The position numbers and the translations under genes are program-made. A DNA stretch of 64,000 bases from NCBI GenBank assembly GCA_922989275.2, contig OV277864.1, positions 72,048,158-72,112,157 of the forward strand, written 5' to 3'. This document shows, piece after piece, positions 58,796 through 64,000 of the stretch; the stretch's first letter is position 1, and each line of letters begins with the position of its first letter. The notes under the pieces were generated by a model. The model saw nothing but the letters and a program-made list of their open reading frames with translations. It searched no databases and was not told the origin of the DNA. The DNA comes from Gari tellinella. Lineage: Eukaryota; Mollusca; Bivalvia; Cardiida; Psammobiidae.

Positions 58796-59965
58796 ACATT
58801 ATACACCTTATACGCCTTTCATTTATTCCTCTTCTAAAGAAAACAGTTCCAATTTATACTGCTACAAATATGAATCATAAGAAATATTTTCTATATTCTA
58901 ACAGACAATAGCTTAAAGCAGGCTGTAAGTAAAGTAGAATTAGCCTTAAGGCTCATTCTGCTTTACTTTCAACCTGCTTTAAGGGGGTAGGTGCACCTTT
59001 GGAAAGTAATTACCAAATTCTTCAAACTTTGCATAAAGACAGTAAAATTAGTTTCTATGACAAAACTGGTGTAAAAAGTGGGGGTACCAGACCTTTCTTT
59101 TTCACAATTTGAGATTTTTCAAGGCTACCCCTCTAAAATTGAAGCTTCATAAAAACTCCTACTTTTTTGTACTACGGTTTTTCAATCTTTATTTAAACAA
59201 TCTATTTGTACAAAAAGTATCCTAATTTACATTACCATAGTAAGAATAAACTCTGAAAATAATGTTTTATCAAGATCCAAAATAAAAATGTTTGATTTCA
59301 CCGGAAAGGAGTAAAATTTACCCCACCCACTTTTTTATAATGGGAGAATAAGGCACAGTGAAAATTGCCTTACAAATTGTAGCAAACTAATTACCAAATT
59401 TTTTATTTGTTGTTTTTAGCCTTGCAAACAAAAAGTTTTAGTGAAATAGCAAATAAAAACACAGGGTCTCGGATCTTTTAAAAAAGATATAGATCATTTT
59501 ATCTAAAAAAATCATTTTTTCTCATTTTTTCAATTTTTCGTGTATTTTTACTAAAAATATTTTTTTTCAAAAAAAAATCATTTTATCTATTGAGTTATCT
59601 ATAATTTATACTAAAACTGTACTACCATGAAAATTTCATGCTTATATTCTGAGAAATTGAAATGAAATCGGATGTAACAAAATGCAACCTACCTTTGAAA
59701 ACAGTGTATGCTGTAAACTACGAATAGGACATAAAACTTAAAAAGTCCCTTCCGGAACGAAAATCCAATTTTTTCCCGGGAAAATAGTATTTTATTACTG
59801 TATGCATTCACCAAAAATGAGTTCTTAACATTTTTTTGAAAATGAGTTCGTAAAATTTTTCGGAAATTTCATAATGCTCAAAAAGACAGGCCGACATCCT
59901 TAAGTGGTCACCTATCTTCAAAACTAGAAAAGAGGCTGGGAAATTGGTCAATATATTTAAATCCT
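58796..59965. mobile_element. Family C element split by a TTAA insertion
   Basis: TTTAACCCATAAAACATTAT left, hairpin GCAGGCTGTAAGTAAAGTAG with complement to CAACCTGC, then the insertion, then GTGGTCACCTATCTTC and GAGGCTGGG. Confidence 0.68.
58983..59899. mobile_element. 917 bp insertion with TTAA target duplication
   Basis: TTAA at 58979-58982 and again at 59900-59903 flank sequence beginning GGGGGTAGGTGCACC and ending GGCCGACATCC. Removing it restores the family C sequence CCTGCTTTAAGTGGTCACC. It is AT rich and non-coding; the ends are not clear inverted repeats. TTAA duplication is the mark of piggyBac-type transposition. Confidence 0.72.
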
Positions 59966-60380
59966 AGCCATAAGCATATTCCTCATTTGCAAACAGTATT
60001 ACTGAAGAGTTTGCTCTATGCACACAATATAGACCTAGATCAGAAAACTCCTGATCAGGATCTGTATTGATTTATATATTGTAAAACAGTCCTGCAGCAA
60101 AATATTACTATAAACTATTGGGACCTGGAATTGTCTATTAAAGGTTTCAGGGGTGAATCAGTTAATTATGGATTGTCACATTTGTCTGGATGCATGTCAC
60201 ATTGGATTAACCCTTTACTCCATAAATGTACCTGATTGTGCCTAGCCCTCTAATTTATTTCTCCACTAAAGAAATAGTTCCAATTCATATAGATCTAGTC
60301 ATTAGCATGTTTCATAGCAGATGGTAGCTTATTTAAATTAAGTGACCTGTGACCTAGTGTCTTCAAAACTAGAAACAGGG

Positions 60381-60837
60381 TTCTGTATCTGTATCTGTAT
60401 CAATACGTCGTAGAATCCTTAAAGGCTTTTACACGACGGTGAGAAGAGCCGCCAAATTATTGGCGATAATCTCGTAGGGCTGTTTTGAACGCCTCTACGG
60501 AATCAGCATGCACTGTGCTGTCTGGCGGTTTGTTCCATTGTATTACTGTGTCTACAAAGAACGAGTGTTTGTATTGATGGGTCTTGCTATCTGGTACTGT
60601 GAGCCCTCTTGTATTGTTGCATACTTGATTTTCTATTATATTATTTGTACTGAAATCTTTAAATCTGGTTGCTTTGATGTTTCTTCTTGGTTTTGCCGGT
60701 TTTGTGAAAGTGGATGTTGGTAGGGCTGGTACCAGACCTTCAACCACCTTATACATTAGTATCAGTCTGAGGCTTAGTCTCCTGTCTTCAAGAGTCTCCA
60801 GTTCCAGCTGTTCTCTCATTCTTGTGATTGCCCCCAA
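60381..60837 (-). mobile_element. LINE (non-LTR retrotransposon) 3' end fragment
   Basis: Read on the - strand, this holds the last ~125 codons of a reverse transcriptase ORF, an ~60 bp 3' UTR and a simple tail of GATACA units at 60381-60400. The fragment is 5' truncated, as is usual for LINEs, and sits inside a C-type element whose two halves resume on each side (GAAACAGGG before, AATGGGGTAATGGGTTAA after). Confidence 0.75.
60457..60837 (-). pseudogene. Reverse transcriptase C-terminal fragment
   Basis: The - strand frame reads MREQLELETLEDRRLSLRLI, LMYKVVEGLVPALP, then a basic linker, and ends FFVDTVIQWNKPPDSTVHAD, SVEAFKTALRDYRQ stop. The LETLEDRR...RL...LYK pattern, the W-N-x-P-x-S motif and the final AFK are typical of the extreme C terminus of LINE ORF2 proteins, after the catalytic palm, which is absent. 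It cannot be active. The 45 bases around SVEAFK recur at 52797. Confidence 0.75.
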
Positions 60838-60855
60838 TGGGGTAATGGGTTAAGC

Positions 60856-62101
60856 AAATGTGACACTCCAAATTATATCAGAACAGTTTACAGAGTGAAT
60901 TAGAGTCAAACTTGGATGAATTCAGTACTAAAATTGTATTGGATGGATCTACGTGAATTCATTTTGACAGAAAAAGTAATAGTCCCACTGGATGATCAAA
61001 GCTAAATATGTTTCTATTTATAGACAGCGGCTTCCCCACAAAACAAAAATGAAACTGGTTATGGAGTATGCATGTAGACTTCTAGTGTACAGTTATTAAC
61101 AATTAACTCCAAAGTTCCACTGTACATCATTAATTTTATCAATAAGTACGTATATATCTAGAACGGTCAATCATTTTCCTTTCACAAATGTATTGAAATG
61201 CGGTCAGTAAAAGATGTTCAAATTTGAATAGTATAAGTGATAAATTCAACAGCTTGGAGCTTAGTTTGCATTTATTTTTAGATTTCGCCTTTACACACGG
61301 TTTCACTTTATGACGTCACAGCTAGTCAGTAGTGTGTAGTTTTCTAGTACACTATGCTTGAATGATACATCGATCAGTGCTGCAGTGCATGAATCACTTG
61401 ATTTAAGAACGGTGCTTTTTGCGATGGATTGTTCTGATGACAAGATCATTTACGTCTGTCCACATACTCCATGTACAGGATCCATGCATAGTCTTCTTTT
61501 AAAGGCAGGAAAATAGATCTAGATCTACGCTTGTGGTTAAATTGACCTTGAAATGGATTCACACGAACGGGAGGATTCAGTCACCGCAGTGCCAATATTA
61601 TGCTGAACATAAAGGGAAATTCTGGCTTATTTCTTGACACAAAGATAGGCCTAACACTGAGTATGTGGACAAGACGTAGATTCTAGCTCTAGATCTAATT
61701 TTGTAGTCTACAGCCGAAACAGTAAATTGTAAAAAAGGAAACGCCGATCTTCATAACAAACGTTTAGTTTAGTAGATCTAGATTTTATCGATCGTTTATA
61801 TATGTTGTTGGGTTTTCATGTGTAAGAATGTCGGCAATTGACCGTTTACCAACGGTATATGTTTCACTAGATCTAAAATCAAACTGCATGTCAATTACAC
61901 CGTGTTTACATTGCGGCTATAAATGCCTACGATGGGCTGTGTTTACGTTCTAGACGCTAGTCCTAAACCGCTCTCGGATTAAAACACTGTCTAAAGATTT
62001 TAAGATCGAACTTCATTTATATTCTTTTAGGCCTTCAATCACCCACTCGTCAACTATCAAAGCTATCGTCTTTCAAATTAATGATAAATCAACCCACTTA
62101 C
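60856..62101. other. Stretch without a recognised exon
   Basis: Would be intron 1 of the - strand candidate. It contains several AGATCTAGAT-like palindromes (61510-61790) and one CRE. A 30-codon + frame at about 61423 (MDCSDDKIIYVCPHTPC) has no donor and is not called. Confidence 0.4.
61311..61318. promoter_or_regulatory. Perfect CRE palindrome TGACGTCA
   Basis: Full TGACGTCA in otherwise unremarkable AT-rich DNA. It may belong to the first intron or an alternative promoter of the - strand candidate. Chance expectation for an 8-mer in 64 kb is about one, so weight is low. Confidence 0.2.
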
Positions 62102-62141
62102 CAAATTTCTCCATTGAGCGATATTTTATTTGCTCCGCCAT
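62102..62141 (-). CDS. Candidate short first coding exon (-), unrecognised
   Basis: On the - strand an ATG in strong context (AAAATGGCG) opens MAEQIKYRSMEKF plus one base, and is followed at once by a consensus GTAAGT donor at 62101-62096 (phase 1 exit). A palindromic-type CRE half (TGACGTC) lies about 70 bases upstream on the same strand. The combination of start, donor and upstream site is what a real first exon looks like. No following exon with phase 1 entry was identified in the 4 kb below it, so the product is unknown. Confidence 0.35.
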
Positions 62142-62207
62142 TTTGACAGACAGTACGAGCGTCAGATATTAGTACGGGAAATCGTTTCATACCACGCGCG
62201 CATTGTC

Positions 62208-62214
62208 GACGTCA
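62208..62214 (-). promoter_or_regulatory. CRE-like site upstream of the - strand first exon
   Basis: TGACGTC read on the - strand, within a GC-richer block (62190-62216) roughly 70 bases upstream of the ATG at 62141. CREB/ATF factors bind this sequence in animals; use here is inferred. Confidence 0.3.
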
Positions 62215-62221
62215 TGTTGGA

Positions 62222-62408
62222 AAACCCGAAATTTAACCCTGGTATGTTTAACCCTGGTATGTTTAACCGTGGTTAATAAACCGCTTGGTTTAACTGCTTT
62301 ATACAATCCAGTTACCAGCGCGGTTACCAAACCAGAATTTGAGAGTTTTAACCCAGGGTTAAACTAACCGGCGGTTAAAATTAAACCATTGTTTATACAA
62401 TTGGGTGC
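62222..62408 (-). repeat. Right inverted repeat, GGTTAA/TTAACC rich
   Basis: The reverse complement begins GCACCCAATTGTATAAACAA like the repeat at 52582 and contains two tandem TTAAACATACCAGGG units, ACCGGCGGTTAA-like palindromes and an internal ATTGTATAAA. It lies about 80 bp upstream of the - strand ATG at 62141. Either the two repeats are the ends of one 9.8 kb element or they are two copies of a short repeat that carries promoter activity. Confidence 0.7.
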
Positions 62409-62524
62409 AGATGGCTGCTTTACCTGTATATTCACGCCTTGTGAGAACAATTGGGGAAAGGGATCAATAAATGGACTGGAGTAATGCTTTTGGGCTTTCT
62501 AAAGTGATAATGTCATATCTTACA

Positions 62525-62759
62525 TACAGTGGAGAATATGTTAGTCTTTCCCGTTTAAACGCAAACGTACGCAAACGTAGAAAAGAACAACTTTTGGACA
62601 ATTCTGATAGTTCATGTTTGTCTTGGTGGCAAACAGTTTGGAGCCTGATCAGACGCCGGGTTACCCGGCGTCTGATCTGGCTCCAAACTGTTTGCACTGC
62701 AAATAATAGTTTGAGCGTACACGCGTTTATTGGGAAAGAATAACACATTCTCCACTGTA
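62525..62759 (-). mobile_element. MITE family A, well preserved
   Basis: TACAGTGGAGAATATG to CACATTCTCCACTGTA, perfect core; lacks ~15 bp of the AAACGC repeat compared with 36176. Open on both strands. Confidence 0.87.
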
Positions 62760-62989
62760 TGTATAAATGCTGTCAACATTAATCTAGATTGCTACTTCTT
62801 ACGGTTATATTAATTTTGTTCAGAATCTATTGCTCAGCAATATCTTGTTTCAAATACGTGCAACACAGTCTGTAGCCTGAGGGCGGATGCGTGTCCAATG
62901 CGGGTAATCAGAAATAAATTGAATGCCGTACTGTCTTCCTCTCATACTAATTCGTTCGCCTTAATGGTGTGGAGAAGACATTATTGGTC

Positions 62990-63185
62990 TCATTTACACA
63001 AAAAATAACACAAATGCAATACAATTCAATGCTGAAATATGCATTTCTTAACAAAACTATTTACGATTACTTTTGATCTGAATAGTACATAGTTTGGAGC
63101 ATGTTAAGATGCCGGATCTGTTTGCAATTAGCGTACTATTGTAAGTGAGAGTCCATTTGTTGAAAAGAAAATCTCCTCCACTACA
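62990..63185 (-). mobile_element. MITE family A, decayed
   Basis: GTGGAGAAGACATTATTGGT left, AAAGAAAATCTCCTCCACTA right; core reduced to GATGCCGGATCTG. Confidence 0.55.
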
Positions 63186-63385
63186 ATAATATGCTAGAAT
63201 TTATATCTCATTTTCATCACATATCTTTCCTCGTCTGGTTTTATTTAAAATCGAATGAAATATAGTGTTTACGACACCATATACACACGCTACTGCATCA
63301 CATTTAAAGAAACATAGACCATGGTATGAATATGGGATGGACTTAACAAAATCCGTGTCATGAGAAACCTTCACTCATTGCTTTT

Positions 63386-63454
63386 CAAACAGTGATTATA
63401 AAGACCAGCCGCTGTGCCAAAGACGCGGCGGCTGGTCTTGATCTACATTGTTTG
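63386..63454. mobile_element. Family D hairpin
   Basis: CAAACAGTGATTATAAAGAC, CAGCCGCTG, loop, then GCGGCGGCTGGTCTTGATCT and ACATTGTTTG. The right flank to 63602 repeats that of 31410-31570. Confidence 0.68.
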
Positions 63455-63787
63455 TCGACCACTTGCATCTAAAGCATTTTATATAGCTATTTTATTTACG
63501 GTATTTGGCAGTGTAGACCGAATTCAGACGCAGAACATGTATTGACAACGGTACTTGGTCTTTACAATGTTGCAATGCAATATGGCTAGTTTTGTCATGG
63601 CAGGGTCCAAATGCAAAACAAAACTCAAACAGTAGATTCTCCCTTTAATCTTTATCTAAATTATGCAAACGCCAATCCTAAACGCCCAGAGAAAGTTACG
63701 TTAAAGTGGACTTGTGGGTTCGACAAACTCGCCTAACCAATTAGTAATGAACTTTTAGCTTATGTCAGGTTGAGTGCATCGATATAC

Positions 63788-64000
63788 AATAAATATAACA
63801 ATATTCCAGATAGAGAATTAGAACAGTATTAATCTATTAAAACTGCCTTTTTCTAATATTTTGACTTCAAATGGTCATTTCAAAAGAAAATCATGTCCAA
63901 ACACACGTCAATTCTTTGTTACATGAACGCAGCCATTAAATCAAAGAGAATTATGTCATATGAATTTCTTTGAAAAATACCCTTAGAGCTCGAAATATTA
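63788..64000. repeat. Hairpin repeat related to 22521, cut by the window end
   Basis: ATAAATATAACAATATTCCA and CTGCCTTTTTCTAATATTTT left; CTTAGAGCTCGAAATATTA at the last bases. Confidence 0.6.

Larger units (their letters stand above)
60207..60855. mobile_element. Family C element split by the LINE fragment
   Basis: TTAACCCTTTACTCCATAA left, AGCAGATGGTAGCTTA, ACTAGAAACAGGG, LINE, then AATGGGGTAATGGGTTAA right. Most of the C hairpin is lost. Confidence 0.65.

Noticed and set aside
61423..61515. Short frame MDCSDDKIIYVCPHTPC as a possible first exon
   Set aside because: It ends at a stop with no GT donor in frame and no supporting downstream exon.
1..64000. Search for a viral, retroviral or LTR element
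   Set aside because: No paired LTRs and no gag, protease or integrase motifs were seen; the only reverse transcriptase sequence is the LINE C-terminal fragment at 60457-60837.

Overview
The window looks like eukaryotic nuclear DNA from a mollusc, most probably a bivalve. The evidence is spliceosomal introns with GT-AG borders, AT-rich intergenic sequence, frequent TACATGTA palindromes, the AGCTCACCTGAGC-type and ACAAGAGCTGT-type repeats familiar from molluscan genomes, and a very dense load of short non-autonomous DNA transposons. Species cannot be fixed from the sequence alone. No rRNA, intact tRNA, CRISPR or bacterial operon structure is seen.

The best gene is on the + strand from 11762 to 21394. 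Six exons with matching splice phases encode the last 281 residues of a two-Ig-domain cell-surface protein of the dpr / zig-8 type, ending in a hydrophobic tail. Its upstream exon or exons, with the signal peptide, were not found. Its introns are packed with transposon hairpins. A second, weaker + strand gene candidate starts at 52787 just inside an inverted repeat. Its first exon is partly made of LINE 3' end sequence, and its other exons (54754, 55979) do not join in phase without a missing piece. A short first exon on the - strand (62141 to 62102) lies inside the matching inverted repeat at the other end.

Most of the window is repeats. Labels used below: A = ~250 bp MITE with CAGTGGAG ends and TA target duplication (mariner-like); B, C and J = elements ending in TTAACCC; D = a core-variant hairpin; E = CAGTCGAACTTCGATATC element; F = GGGGCCCGTTTCATA element; G = ACAGTGCTCCCTCC element; K, L, M = three further inverted-repeat elements. 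A, B, G and J have different outer ends but carry versions of one central hairpin (arm CAAACAGTTTGGAGCC then GATCAGACGCCG, followed by its reverse complement). This modular sharing, with matching changes in both arms, is the most unusual pattern in the window.

Layout: 1-11.7 kb repeats, including a 756 bp tandem duplication and a 13-copy 37 bp minisatellite; 11.7-21.4 kb Ig gene; 21.4-52.5 kb almost only transposon remnants with quiet stretches; 52.6-62.4 kb a segment bounded by inverted repeats with two candidate first exons, a LINE fragment, a TTAA insertion and a molluscan tandem repeat; 62.4-64 kb more MITEs.
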